From Aldehydirespirator sp965204415 (GTDB taxonomy: Bacteria; Actinomycetota; Acidimicrobiia; Acidimicrobiales; Aldehydirespiratoraceae): 64,000 bases of DNA. The translations under genes and the position numbers were made by a program. Under the pieces are notes generated by a model. The model was not told the origin of the DNA, made no database searches, and worked only from the letters and a program-made list of their open reading frames with translations. Location of the stretch: positions 186,001 through 250,000 of the forward strand of contig CBDBEL010000003.1 in assembly GCA_965204415.1 (NCBI GenBank), given 5' to 3'. Position 1 is the first letter of the stretch, and each line of letters starts with the position of its first letter. Below are positions 1-7,902 of the stretch, in pieces.

Positions 1-739
1 TGGCCAGCCGATCGGTCACGGATCGAACTGCGAGAAGGTCGTGGCTGATCAACAGGATCGCCATCGACCGGTCGGAGCGGACCCGGCGGATCAGCTCCAG
101 CACCCCGGCCCGGGCGTCGGGATCGAGCGAGGTCGTGGGCTCGTCCAACACGAGCAGCTCGGGATCCCTCACCAGCGCCCGGGCTATCGAGGCCCGCTGG
201 AGGGTCTCGTCGGATGCTGCCGCCACCCCGCCCAGCAGGTCCGACGGGGTGAGGCCGACCGATTCAGCCGCGTCCCTGACTCGCCGCGCCAGTTCGTCGC
301 CGAGGCGCATGCCGGCCGCCTGCACCGGGTCGGCGATCGCCTGCCAGACACGGAACTGGCGGTTGAACGATTCTCGAGGCTCCTGGAAGACCATGCCCAT
401 CGTCGTGGCGGGATCATGCCACTGCAGTTCCCCTCCGTCCGGCGTCAGCAACCGCATGAAGCAGCGGCCGACGGTGCTCTTCCCCGATCCGCTCTCACCG
501 ACGAGTCCCAGCACCTCGCCTGTGCGTATCTCCAACGAGACTCCGGCCACCGCCACCAAGCCCCGGCCCCTCTTGAGGCGGAAGACCTTTCGCAGGCCCC
601 TGGCGCGGGCGACTACCCGCGCGGCACCACCGCTGCCCATCAGACTTTCGCGGCCTGCACCACCGCTGCCCATCAGACTCTCGCGGCCTGCACCACCGCT
701 GCCCATCAGACTCTCGCCGCCTGCAGCACCGTCGCCCAT
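1..739 (-). CDS. ABC transporter ATP-binding protein (OppF/DppF-like), C-terminus outside window
   Basis: Cytoplasmic ATPase subunit of an oligopeptide/dipeptide-type importer, the last gene of the minus-strand operon. It runs off the window, so its C-terminus is unseen. It has a canonical Walker A (GESGSGKST), Q-loop (VFQEP), Walker B (LVLDEPTTSLD) and H-loop (LISHDL). The ABC signature is degenerate: where family members have SGGQxQR this reads SDETLQR. The ATG start at 739 overlaps the previous stop as TGATG, indicating translational coupling. The first ~36 residues are an 11-residue repeat (MGSGGAGRESL type) from a 33-bp DNA repeat, so ATG codons at 706, 673 or 640 could also start it. 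The intact catalytic motifs complement the degenerate ones of the upstream partner ATPase. Confidence 0.88.
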   Translation of the reverse strand, partial: MGDGAAGGESLMGSGGAGRESLMGSGGAGRESLMGSGGAARVVARARGLRKVFRLKRGRGLVAVAGVSLEIRTGEVLGLVGESGSGKSTVGRCFMRLLTPDGGELQWHDPATTMGMVFQEPRESFNRQFRVWQAIADPVQAAGMRLGDELARRVRDAAESVGLTPSDLLGGVAAASDETLQRASIARALVRDPELLVLDEPTTSLDPDARAGVLELIRRVRSDRSMAILLISHDLLAVRSVTDRLA

Positions 740-751
740 CAGACTCTCGCC
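635..751. repeat. 33-bp tandem repeat across an ATPase-ATPase gene junction
   Basis: Three full 33-bp units (635-667, 668-700, 701-733) and a partial fourth (734-751). Each unit contains CATCA, the reverse complement of TGATG. In the fourth unit this is the actual stop/start overlap of the two ATPase genes. The repeats therefore look like duplications of the coupling junction that stay in frame as an N-terminal extension. Confidence 0.9.
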
Positions 752-1524
752 CTGGCCAGCATGGCGACACCGGTCTCACTGGCGGGACCGGCGAAGAATG
801 TGGCGGGATCGGTGTGCTCAACCACCGTTCCCGACTTCAACACGGTGATCGTGGACGCGTAGTGGGCAACGATCCCGAGATCCTGAGTGGCGATGACCAG
901 CGTGAACCCCTCGCTGCCCTGCAACTCGGCCAGCAGATCGAGGATCTGACGCGAGATGGTGACGTCGAGACCACTGGTCGGATCGTCGGCGGCAAGCACA
1001 GCAGGCTTCAGCAGAAGGGCCATCGCGATCAGAACCCGCTTGCGCATGCCGCCGCTGAGTTCATCGGGTATCGACGCGAGGACTCGGTCGGGATCGGCGA
1101 TGCCCAGCTTGGTGAGGTCGACCGCCGCCTCGGCGAGGAGCGATTCCCGGCGGTTCCGGCGCCGCGCCCTGGCCCAGCCCGCTCGGACCGAGCAGACGTC
1201 GAGGAAATGCTGATCGACCCGCTCGACGGGATTCAGCGCCTCGCGCCCGGAGGGAGGCAGGTACATGAGTCGCTCCCGGCGGGCCGCGAGACGCTCGCGC
1301 GCCCTCAGAGAGACCAGATCCAAGCCGTCGGCCCGAAGCCGCCCACTCACTTCGGCGTCCTCGGGCCACATCCCCACCAAAGACCGCAGCAGCACCGTCT
1401 TGGAGGAGCCCCGCTCACCGATCACGGCGTGAGTCCGTCCTGCCGCCAGCTCCAGGCTCACCCCGCTCAACAGTGCCTTGCCGCCGACGCTCAGCGCGAA
1501 GCCGTCGAGCTCCAGAGCGCTCAC
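739..1524 (-). CDS. ABC transporter ATP-binding protein (OppD/DppD-like) with degenerate catalytic motifs
   Basis: Cytoplasmic ATPase subunit of the peptide-type importer, about 261 aa. The GTG start at 1524 overlaps the permease stop as GTGA; the open frame continues upstream into the permease, but the family N-terminus begins at VSALELDGF. The signature is intact (LSGGMRKR). The ATP-site motifs are not: Walker A reads GERGSSKT (usual last Gly replaced by Ser), the Q-loop Gln is missing (YLPPSG), the Walker B catalytic Glu is Asp (AADDPTSGLD) and the H-loop His is Gln (IATQDLG). Its partner ATPase has intact Walker and H motifs but a degenerate signature. A heterodimer with one active and one inactive ATP site is the natural inference. 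Confidence 0.88.
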   Translation of the reverse strand: MSALELDGFALSVGGKALLSGVSLELAAGRTHAVIGERGSSKTVLLRSLVGMWPEDAEVSGRLRADGLDLVSLRARERLAARRERLMYLPPSGREALNPVERVDQHFLDVCSVRAGWARARRRNRRESLLAEAAVDLTKLGIADPDRVLASIPDELSGGMRKRVLIAMALLLKPAVLAADDPTSGLDVTISRQILDLLAELQGSEGFTLVIATQDLGIVAHYASTITVLKSGTVVEHTDPATFFAGPASETGVAMLARARV

Positions 1525-2423
1525 GAGAACGACCTCTCGGCCCAGCGGCGCGACCGGGAGACGCGCGTGCCGCTGGTGGCGCCGGGCGCCTCGCGCAATC
1601 CCTCGCCCAGCAACGAGAAGCCGAAGACCGTCAGCGCGAGCGACAGCCCGGGGAACAGCGACGGCCACCACTGGCCCGTGGACAGCTGCGCCGACCCTTC
1701 GGCGATCATCACGCCCCACTCGGCCGTGGGCACGCGCACTCCAGCACCCACGAAGCTGAGCCCGGCCGTCAACAGGATCGAGAAGCCGATCATCACCGAG
1801 ACCAGCGAGGCCGCCGGCCCGAGGGCGTTGGGCAGAACATGGCGGAAGGCGATCCTCAGTCTGCTCCAGCCCGCAACCAGCGCGGCCTCAACGAACGCCT
1901 CGTCGCGAAGGACCAGTACGCCGGTGCGGATTTGACGCACGAACACGGGCGTGTTCACGAACGCGAGGCCGAGCACGAGGTTGAGAGCACCCGTTCCCAG
2001 GACCGCCACCAACGCCAGGGCGAACACGAAGACCGGGAACGCCTGCATGATGTCCATGCCGCGCATGATGATCTGCGATGCGAAGCCGCCGAGTCGTCCC
2101 CGGTCCTCGAACATGCCTGCCACGGTCCCGAGCGGTACTCCGATCACGAACGCGATCAACGTGGCCAGCAAGCCGATGGTGAGGTCCACCCTCGGCGCGT
2201 AGAGGGTCCGCGTGAACACGTCCATGGCTCGGCGGTCCGTGCCGAACAACTGATCGAAACCGGGGGAGGCGAGCACCTCGTCAGTGATCTCCTCGGGCCC
2301 GAAGGGCGTCAGGACGGGCGCGAGAATGGTGGACAGCGCGATGACCCCGACGATCATCAGCCCCCACCTGACCTTCGCATTGGAGATCAGGGCGCCCCGG
2401 CGTGAAGAACTCCGGCGACTCAC
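1521..2423 (-). CDS. ABC transporter permease (OppC/DppC-like)
   Basis: Inner-membrane permease of the peptide-type importer, 300 aa, the usual length for DppC/OppC proteins. It has an N-terminal membrane segment, a short extracytoplasmic loop with the family-typical LFGTDRRAMDVFTR, then several hydrophobic helices. The EAA-type coupling loop (EAALVAGWSRLRIAFRHVLPN) contacts the ATPases. The ATG at 2423 overlaps the stop of the upstream permease (ATGA), and its own stop overlaps the start of the next ATPase gene. The substrate cannot be read from the sequence; peptides, nickel and opines are all transported by this family. Confidence 0.93.
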   Translation of the reverse strand: MSRRSSSRRGALISNAKVRWGLMIVGVIALSTILAPVLTPFGPEEITDEVLASPGFDQLFGTDRRAMDVFTRTLYAPRVDLTIGLLATLIAFVIGVPLGTVAGMFEDRGRLGGFASQIIMRGMDIMQAFPVFVFALALVAVLGTGALNLVLGLAFVNTPVFVRQIRTGVLVLRDEAFVEAALVAGWSRLRIAFRHVLPNALGPAASLVSVMIGFSILLTAGLSFVGAGVRVPTAEWGVMIAEGSAQLSTGQWWPSLFPGLSLALTVFGFSLLGEGLREAPGATSGTRVSRSRRWAERSFS

Positions 2424-3487
2424 GACTCCGTCCTCCCCAGGCGCGGATCGACAGCGAGCAGCGCTATGTCAGCGATCAGATAGTTGGCGATGTTGAAGAA
2501 CGCCGCCATGACGATGAAGCCCTGGATCGCGGCGAAATCCGCGCCCCGAACGGCCTGCACGGCGTACTGTCCGACGCCGCCCCAGGCGAACACCTGCTCG
2601 ACCAGCACAGCGCCACCGAGCAGGAAGCCGTTGGTGATGGCGGCGACGGTGATCACCGGCGGAAGGGCCAGGCGGGTCGCTCGTCGCAGCGCCAAGGCCG
2701 GCCTGACTCCGGCGCTGGAGTACAGATCGACGAAGCCTGCGCCGAAGGCCTGCTCGCTGGAGGCGTTCGCGACCTTGACGATCAGCCCCGAATAGACGAG
2801 CGTCAGCGTGAGCACCGGCAGCGCCAGGTGCTGGACCGCCAACCAGAGGGTGGCGAGGTCGCCGGTCAAGACGGAGTCCACCGTGTACATGCCGGTGATC
2901 CGGTCCGGGGGCGACTCGAAGCCCAAGCGTCCGATCGGCGGCGGGAAGAGTTCCCACTTGAATGAGAACAGGTACAGCAGGATCAGCGCAAGCCAGAAGT
3001 CCGGGACCGACCCCGAGAACATGGCGTAGCCGAATATTGCCTTGCCGGACCGCTTCTCCCTCCGCCTGGCCAGCGCCACCCCCAGCGGCACGCCGATAAG
3101 CAGCGAAACCAGCAGGGCGAACAGGATCAGCTCGAGGGTGGCCGGACCCCGCTGCCACAAGTCGACGGAGACGCCCTGGCCGGTGGTCAGCGACTTGCCC
3201 AGGTCGCCTCTGACCAGATTCCCCAGGTAGGTGACGTACTGGACCGGTAGCGGATCGTCCAGACCCAAGTGGCGCCGAAGTTCGGCCAGCGTCTCCGGAC
3301 TCGCAGCCGGGCCGGCGAGAACCCGGGCCGGGTCGCCAGGCACGAGACGGATCAGGAAGAAGGCCAAGGTGGCCGCGCCGGCCAGCTGGATGACGATGAA
3401 GCGGAACCGCCGGCCGATCAGCGAGCCGAAGCGCCCCAGCGACAGCCCGCGCCTCGCCGTGGCGGCTTCAGCGGCCTCGGAAGCCAT
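2420..3487 (-). CDS. ABC transporter permease (OppB/DppB-like)
   Basis: Second membrane permease of the importer, 355 aa. The N-terminal transmembrane helix ends in the family hallmark LVPGDPARVLAG. A loop containing LRRHLGLDDPLPVQYVTYLGN follows, then the multi-helix core. It lies 83 nt after the binding-protein gene and overlaps the next permease by four bases (ATGA). Together with its partner it forms the translocation pore. Confidence 0.93.
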   Translation of the reverse strand: MASEAAEAATARRGLSLGRFGSLIGRRFRFIVIQLAGAATLAFFLIRLVPGDPARVLAGPAASPETLAELRRHLGLDDPLPVQYVTYLGNLVRGDLGKSLTTGQGVSVDLWQRGPATLELILFALLVSLLIGVPLGVALARRREKRSGKAIFGYAMFSGSVPDFWLALILLYLFSFKWELFPPPIGRLGFESPPDRITGMYTVDSVLTGDLATLWLAVQHLALPVLTLTLVYSGLIVKVANASSEQAFGAGFVDLYSSAGVRPALALRRATRLALPPVITVAAITNGFLLGGAVLVEQVFAWGGVGQYAVQAVRGADFAAIQGFIVMAAFFNIANYLIADIALLAVDPRLGRTES

Positions 3488-3570
3488 TTGCCCCGGTCAT
3501 GGGACCGGCAGCGGGCGGCGGGCGCCGCGGATGCGAACGCCGACCGCCTTGCGTGCCGCGCTGGCGAAAA

Positions 3571-5304
3571 TCAGCTCCTCGACAGGTCGTAGAACCATAT
3601 CTGGTTGTTCGGATACCAGGTGTAGCCCTCGATGTCAGAGCCGAACCCGTACCTGGTGGGAGCGCCGACGACTGACAGGTGCGGCACCTCGTCAGCGAGG
3701 ATCTGCTGGACCTCGTCGACTAGTGCTGTGCGCTCGGCCCCCGGGAGCACCGACAGCGACGCTGCGATGGCCTCATCGAACCGCGGGTTGTTGAAGCCCC
3801 CGAAGCTCAAGAACCCGGTCGGCCCCGAAACGTAGAGCTGGTAGTGGTACGGAATCTCCGAGACGATGGCGTAGCCCTGGTGCAACACGATTCCGATGTC
3901 GCCGGAGTTGGCCTGCTCCAGGTAGCTGGCCGCGGGCTTGGTGTCAATCTCCACATTGACTCCGATCTGTGACAGGGAGTCGCGGATCAGCACCGCGACG
4001 TCGTCGTGATCGGACACATCGGCGTTGACGAGCAGCGAGATGTCGAATCCGTCGGCATAACCGGCCTCGGCGAGCAGTGCCCTGGCCGTGTCGACATCGC
4101 CGCCCGTGGGATACGGCCAGAGGTCGGCGTTGTAGCCCGGATACTCCTCGGGGGCCACCAGCCGGAGTGCCTTCGCGTTGCCATCGTACACGCTGCTCAC
4201 GATCTGATCGGAGTTCAGCGCGTACTGCAGAGCCTGGCGCACCTTCGCATCCGCGGTGGGCCCGCCCAGGGTGTTCATGGCGCCGAAGATGACCTGGTTG
4301 CGCACAACGGACACGGTCTTGCCCTCGTCGGCGCCGAGGGATTCGAGCTCGCGGCTGGAGAGGTTCTCGGCTATGTCGATCTCGCCTTGGCGCAGAAGAG
4401 TCAGGCGCTGCGAGGAGTCGGGAATCTCGCGGTAGATGACCTCCTCGAAGAACGGCTCGCCGCGCCAGTAGTTCTTGTTGCTCTTCAGCACGAGCTGGAC
4501 GCCCGGCGTGAACTCGTCAACGTAGTACGGCCCGAATCCCATGGTGTCCAGCTGCATCCATTCGGTGGCCCAGGGATCATCGTCGGTGGCCATCTCCTTG
4601 GCTACGGCCGAGTCGACCGGGCTGATCGTCTGGAGCTGCAGGGCTCGCAGCAGCAGCGGGTTCGGGGCGGTGATGGTGATTTCCACCGTGTAGTCGTCAA
4701 TGACCCTGACCGCGTCCATTGATGGGATCTTGGCGATGCCGACGACGAAGGCGCCAATGACCCCGACGCCGAAGTTGCGCGCCAGCATCCAGCGGACGTC
4801 CTCGGAAGTGAACTCGTTGCCTGCCGCGCTCACGACCCCCTGCCTCAGATGCAGGGTGTACGTGAGATTGTCGGCGGAAACCTCGAAAGACTCGACCAGA
4901 CCGGGCACCATTCCGGCGTCGCCCTTGGCCAACTCCGTCGCGGAGCGGACGCCATCGGCGCCCGGCTCGGCCTCAAACCAGAAGAGCGAGTCGAGAACCG
5001 TCGTGATGATCTCCACGGACTCCTGGCCCGGCGCGAACTCGGGATCGAGGGTCACCGGAAGTGCAGCCACGCCGACTCGCAGGGTGCGATCAGCGGCAGG
5101 GGCCTCCGGCTCCGGCTCCGCCGGCTCCGCCGTCGGCTCGGACTCCGCCGCGGGCTCGGACTCGGGCGCGGGCTCGGACTCCGCCGCTGGCGCCGGCTCG
5201 GGCGCGGCCGTCGGCTGCTCGGCACCGTCATCGTCGCCGCCGCATGACGCGGCCACGAGGCTCAGCGCCAACAGCAATAGCAGCAGTCTCTTCGAGAGCT
5301 TCAT
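3571..5304 (-). CDS. ABC transporter substrate-binding lipoprotein (SBP family 5)
   Basis: Extracytoplasmic solute-binding lipoprotein, 577 aa, first gene of the importer operon. Signal peptide residues 1-20 end in a lipobox with Cys21 (LVAASC). An Ala/Glu/Pro-rich tether covers about residues 25-70. The SBP_bac_5 domain follows, with typical elements such as LRQGVVSAAGNEFTSEDV and VRQALQYALNSDQI. A strong ribosome binding site (AGGAGG at 5312-5317) lies 7 nt before the ATG. A promoter with an embedded palindrome lies about 90 nt upstream. The preceding operon carries an amidase, so an amide or peptide ligand is possible, but that is inference. Confidence 0.93.
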   Translation of the reverse strand: MKLSKRLLLLLLALSLVAASCGGDDDGAEQPTAAPEPAPAAESEPAPESEPAAESEPTAEPAEPEPEAPAADRTLRVGVAALPVTLDPEFAPGQESVEIITTVLDSLFWFEAEPGADGVRSATELAKGDAGMVPGLVESFEVSADNLTYTLHLRQGVVSAAGNEFTSEDVRWMLARNFGVGVIGAFVVGIAKIPSMDAVRVIDDYTVEITITAPNPLLLRALQLQTISPVDSAVAKEMATDDDPWATEWMQLDTMGFGPYYVDEFTPGVQLVLKSNKNYWRGEPFFEEVIYREIPDSSQRLTLLRQGEIDIAENLSSRELESLGADEGKTVSVVRNQVIFGAMNTLGGPTADAKVRQALQYALNSDQIVSSVYDGNAKALRLVAPEEYPGYNADLWPYPTGGDVDTARALLAEAGYADGFDISLLVNADVSDHDDVAVLIRDSLSQIGVNVEIDTKPAASYLEQANSGDIGIVLHQGYAIVSEIPYHYQLYVSGPTGFLSFGGFNNPRFDEAIAASLSVLPGAERTALVDEVQQILADEVPHLSVVGAPTRYGFGSDIEGYTWYPNNQIWFYDLSRS

Positions 5305-5391
5305 GTTGGTTCCTCCTGGTACAGGTTCGCCTCGCGACAGCCGTCTGAGCCAGCCAGGTGAGACCCAGGGCGATGAGACCGCGCTCAGCGT

Positions 5392-5424
5392 CTACAATTG
5401 TAGGACATTTTGGAGCACCGTCAA
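5392..5424 (-). promoter_or_regulatory. Promoter with palindromic operator for the importer operon
   Basis: On the minus strand, -35 TTGACG (5419-5424) and -10 TACAAT (5397-5402) are separated by 16 nt. The -10 lies inside a perfect 12-bp palindrome CTACAATTGTAG (5392-5403), a natural repressor site. Transcription would start near 5390, giving an ~86-nt leader before the lipoprotein gene. Confidence 0.6.
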
Positions 5425-5487
5425 GTGCGCTGGTACCGGTGCGACGAATGAGCGCCTGCGGCTCGTGACGGAGCGGCGGCCGGCAGC

Positions 5488-6900
5488 TCAGAGACCGTGG
5501 TGCGGAAGCGCCGGTGAGGGCGGAACAGCGGAGTCCCAGTCAAGGATCTGCTGCATGGCCGAGCCGCAGTCGAAGAGGTGTTCATCGCCGAAGGGTGCTC
5601 CGACAAGCTGAACCCCTATAGGAAGGCCCTGCTCGCCCAGTCGCAGTGGAACAGTCAGAGCCGGATGACCGGTGAGAGAGAACGGCACCAGCGGTCGGAT
5701 GAGCGTCAGGTCTCTCGGGGCCGACTCGCCGGTGGGAAACACGACCGCGTCGGTGTCGACGCGGGGGGCCACCACCTGCTGAGAGGGCGCCAGCAGGACA
5801 TCGGCGTGGGCGAGCGCCGCGTCGATCCGGCTGCGCTGCACGACTCGGAGGCGCTGGGCGTCCACGTAGTCGACTGCCGTCAGATCGGCCGCCATCTCCA
5901 GATAGGCGAGCACATCGGCGCCATACCGTTCGGGACAGCTCTCGAGCCACGGCCGGTGATAGGAGGCTGACTCTGCCAGAAGGATGACGAATAGCGTGGC
6001 CGTCAACTCGTCGGGATCGCCGATCGAGACCAGCTCGACCGCGGCCCCGGCGGCAATGAGCGCTTCCAGCAGATCATCGAGCGTGTCCGCCACCGCGGAC
6101 TCGAGGGGCTCCATCAATTCGGAAGCCACCGCCACCCGCAGCGGCGCGAGATCCGACCCGGATAAACCCGGGTCGTAAGACGCCTCCTTCGGCAAACCGG
6201 CTTCGCCCGCCCCGGTCCCCGACAACACGCTGAATAGGAGGGCGCAGTCCTCGACGGTGCGGGTTATGGGCCCAACCGTGTCCAGGGACCAGGCCAGGGG
6301 CACGACTCCCCGGCAGCTGACTCGCCCGTAGGTGGGCTTGAGACCGACTGTCCCGCAGAGCGCAGCGGGCTCTCGCACCGATCCGGCGGTGTCGGTGCCC
6401 AGCGCTCCGAACGCCTCGCCCGCGGCGACCGCGGCCGCTGAGCCGCCGCTCGACCCGCCCGGCATGCGATCCAGATCCCAGGGATTGCGCGTCGGCGGAG
6501 TTAGCGCGCCGTAAGCGAACTCGTGGGTGTTGGCCTTGGCCAAGATGATCGCGCCCGCATCTCTCAGCCGGGCAATCACCACCGCATCGGCCGCGGCGAT
6601 GGAGCCGGCAAGGATCTCCGAGCCCGCCTCGGTCGGGGCGCCCGAGACGTCGATCAGGTCCTTGACCACGACTGGCACGCCGTGGAGGGGACCGCGCCGC
6701 CGTCCACCGGCGAGCTCCCGGTCCGCCTGCTCGGCTCGGCCGATCGCCTGCTCGCCCAGCACGGTGACGAGGGCTTGAATGTGCGGCTCCCACTGCTCGA
6801 CACGGGCAAGGCATGCATCTACCAGTTCGGCGGCGGTCGCCTCCCGATTGCGCAGCCGCCGGGCCGCTTCAGTCAGACTCAGCCCCGCGAGGTCGCTCAC
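5488..6900 (-). CDS. Amidase signature family hydrolase
   Basis: Cytoplasmic amide hydrolase, 470 aa, full family length. The Ser-cisSer-Lys triad is visible: Lys80 in VVVKDLIDV, Ser150 in the GGSSGGS loop, and nucleophile Ser174 in DTAGSVREPAA. It resembles GatA, but no gatB or gatC is nearby, so a catabolic or biosynthetic amidase is more likely than a tRNA amidotransferase. The ATG start overlaps the stop of a 62-aa ORF (ATGA). It is the last gene of a run with a CoA-transferase and an alpha/beta-hydrolase-like gene, upstream of the peptide-type importer. The natural substrate is unknown. Confidence 0.9.
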   Translation of the reverse strand: MSDLAGLSLTEAARRLRNREATAAELVDACLARVEQWEPHIQALVTVLGEQAIGRAEQADRELAGGRRRGPLHGVPVVVKDLIDVSGAPTEAGSEILAGSIAAADAVVIARLRDAGAIILAKANTHEFAYGALTPPTRNPWDLDRMPGGSSGGSAAAVAAGEAFGALGTDTAGSVREPAALCGTVGLKPTYGRVSCRGVVPLAWSLDTVGPITRTVEDCALLFSVLSGTGAGEAGLPKEASYDPGLSGSDLAPLRVAVASELMEPLESAVADTLDDLLEALIAAGAAVELVSIGDPDELTATLFVILLAESASYHRPWLESCPERYGADVLAYLEMAADLTAVDYVDAQRLRVVQRSRIDAALAHADVLLAPSQQVVAPRVDTDAVVFPTGESAPRDLTLIRPLVPFSLTGHPALTVPLRLGEQGLPIGVQLVGAPFGDEHLFDCGSAMQQILDWDSAVPPSPALPHHGL

Positions 6901-7085
6901 CGCGGCGCGGTCTCGTCGGGCGCCGCGAGCCGGTACACCAGCGCCATCGGCGTGTGTTGCGGCATCTGGCTAGCTGACTGCCTGACGGTGGCCGCGAGCG
7001 CACCGGCCAGGTTCGATGCACCGTCATCGCTTGGACCGGCGTCGTCTATGTCGTCCTGCCGTTCAGGTCGGATCTCGCCGGCCAC
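6897..7085 (-). CDS. Small ORF upstream of amidase, possible accessory subunit
   Basis: 62-aa ORF starting at GTG (7085) and overlapping the amidase start by four bases. The C-terminal half (SNLAGALAATVRQ to PDETAPR) vaguely resembles small partner subunits of amidases (AtzG/GatC type), but the match is too weak to claim. No clear ribosome binding site is seen. The overlap and the 18-nt gap from the previous gene fit a real operon member; it could equally be an untranslated spacer. Confidence 0.4.
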   Translation of the reverse strand: MAGEIRPERQDDIDDAGPSDDGASNLAGALAATVRQSASQMPQHTPMALVYRLAAPDETAPR

Positions 7086-7103
7086 GATCCGAGAATAGCA
7101 ATC

Positions 7104-7898
7104 TCAGAATCGGGCGGTCACGAAGGCGATGACCTTCTCGGCGTATGTCTGCGGCACGCGTACGGGAAGCTGCCCTCCGAGGCCGGGGACGATCTCGATA
7201 CGAGCGTCGGGCAGAAGCGCGGCCGCCGGTTCGTCCATGTCGGCGAAGATGTCGTTCTCCGCATCAAGCAGCAGCGTAGGGCAAGAGAGACGCGGCAGGT
7301 GCGGCTCGGGGTCGTAGCGGAAGGCGGCGTTGTAGGCCCACTCGTAACGCTCCAGCACATTGAGGATCTGCGTGACACCGACATTGAGAATGCCCGCAGC
7401 GCTATCGGCGCCCCATATGCGCTGGTAACGCTCCCAAGCCCACCTCAGATGACTGCCGTCGGAGGCCGGCGTCATCGGAGGCGACCAGGAGGCCAAGAAC
7501 TCTCTGCGGCGCTCCTCGGACATGAGCGGCACGCCGGTGAGCACGGCGCAGGTGATCCGGTCGGCGCCGGCCTGGAGTCCAACCTCCAGCGCGAGCGATG
7601 CGCCTGTATGGACTCCGGCCACCGCGAAGCGCTCGATCCCCAGCCCGTCGATGGCTCGAAGGAGCGCGGCCGCGTAGTGGGGTATCTCGAAACCATCCGA
7701 CGGGGGCGGATCTGACAGGCCGTATCCCGGCGTGTCAAGGGCGAAGGCCCTCAAGGATCTCCCCAGATGGGGCAGAGCTGCCTCGTAGGCGACCGACGAC
7801 AGCGGTGACTCGTGGAAGAAGACGGCCGCGGGGCCGCCGCTGCCGGCCGACCGGTAGTGGACTTGGCCCCAGTCGCTGTCGACGTAGCCCCGCCTCAT
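7104..7898 (-). CDS. Alpha/beta-hydrolase fold protein lacking the nucleophile Ser
   Basis: 264-aa cytoplasmic alpha/beta-hydrolase-fold protein. Fold signatures include the oxyanion strand VFFHESPLSS and DTPGYGLSDPP. The nucleophile elbow, normally GxSxG, reads GVHTG (residues 95-99), so His replaces Ser. No obvious catalytic His is seen near the C-terminus (GLGGQLPVRVPQ). The ATG at 7898 is 4 nt after the CoA-transferase stop; a longer upstream extension would lie inside that gene. It may be a non-canonical hydrolase or a non-catalytic binding protein. Confidence 0.85.
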   Translation of the reverse strand: MRRGYVDSDWGQVHYRSAGSGGPAAVFFHESPLSSVAYEAALPHLGRSLRAFALDTPGYGLSDPPPSDGFEIPHYAAALLRAIDGLGIERFAVAGVHTGASLALEVGLQAGADRITCAVLTGVPLMSEERRREFLASWSPPMTPASDGSHLRWAWERYQRIWGADSAAGILNVGVTQILNVLERYEWAYNAAFRYDPEPHLPRLSCPTLLLDAENDIFADMDEPAAALLPDARIEIVPGLGGQLPVRVPQTYAEKVIAFVTARF

Positions 7899-7902
7899 GG
7901 GA

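Noticed and set aside
635..751. 33-bp repeats considered as a CRISPR array
   Set aside because: Units are directly adjacent with no spacers, in frame within coding sequence, and no cas genes are nearby.
5488..6900. Amidase as GatA of the Glu-tRNA amidotransferase
   Set aside because: No gatB or gatC nearby and the operon context is catabolic.
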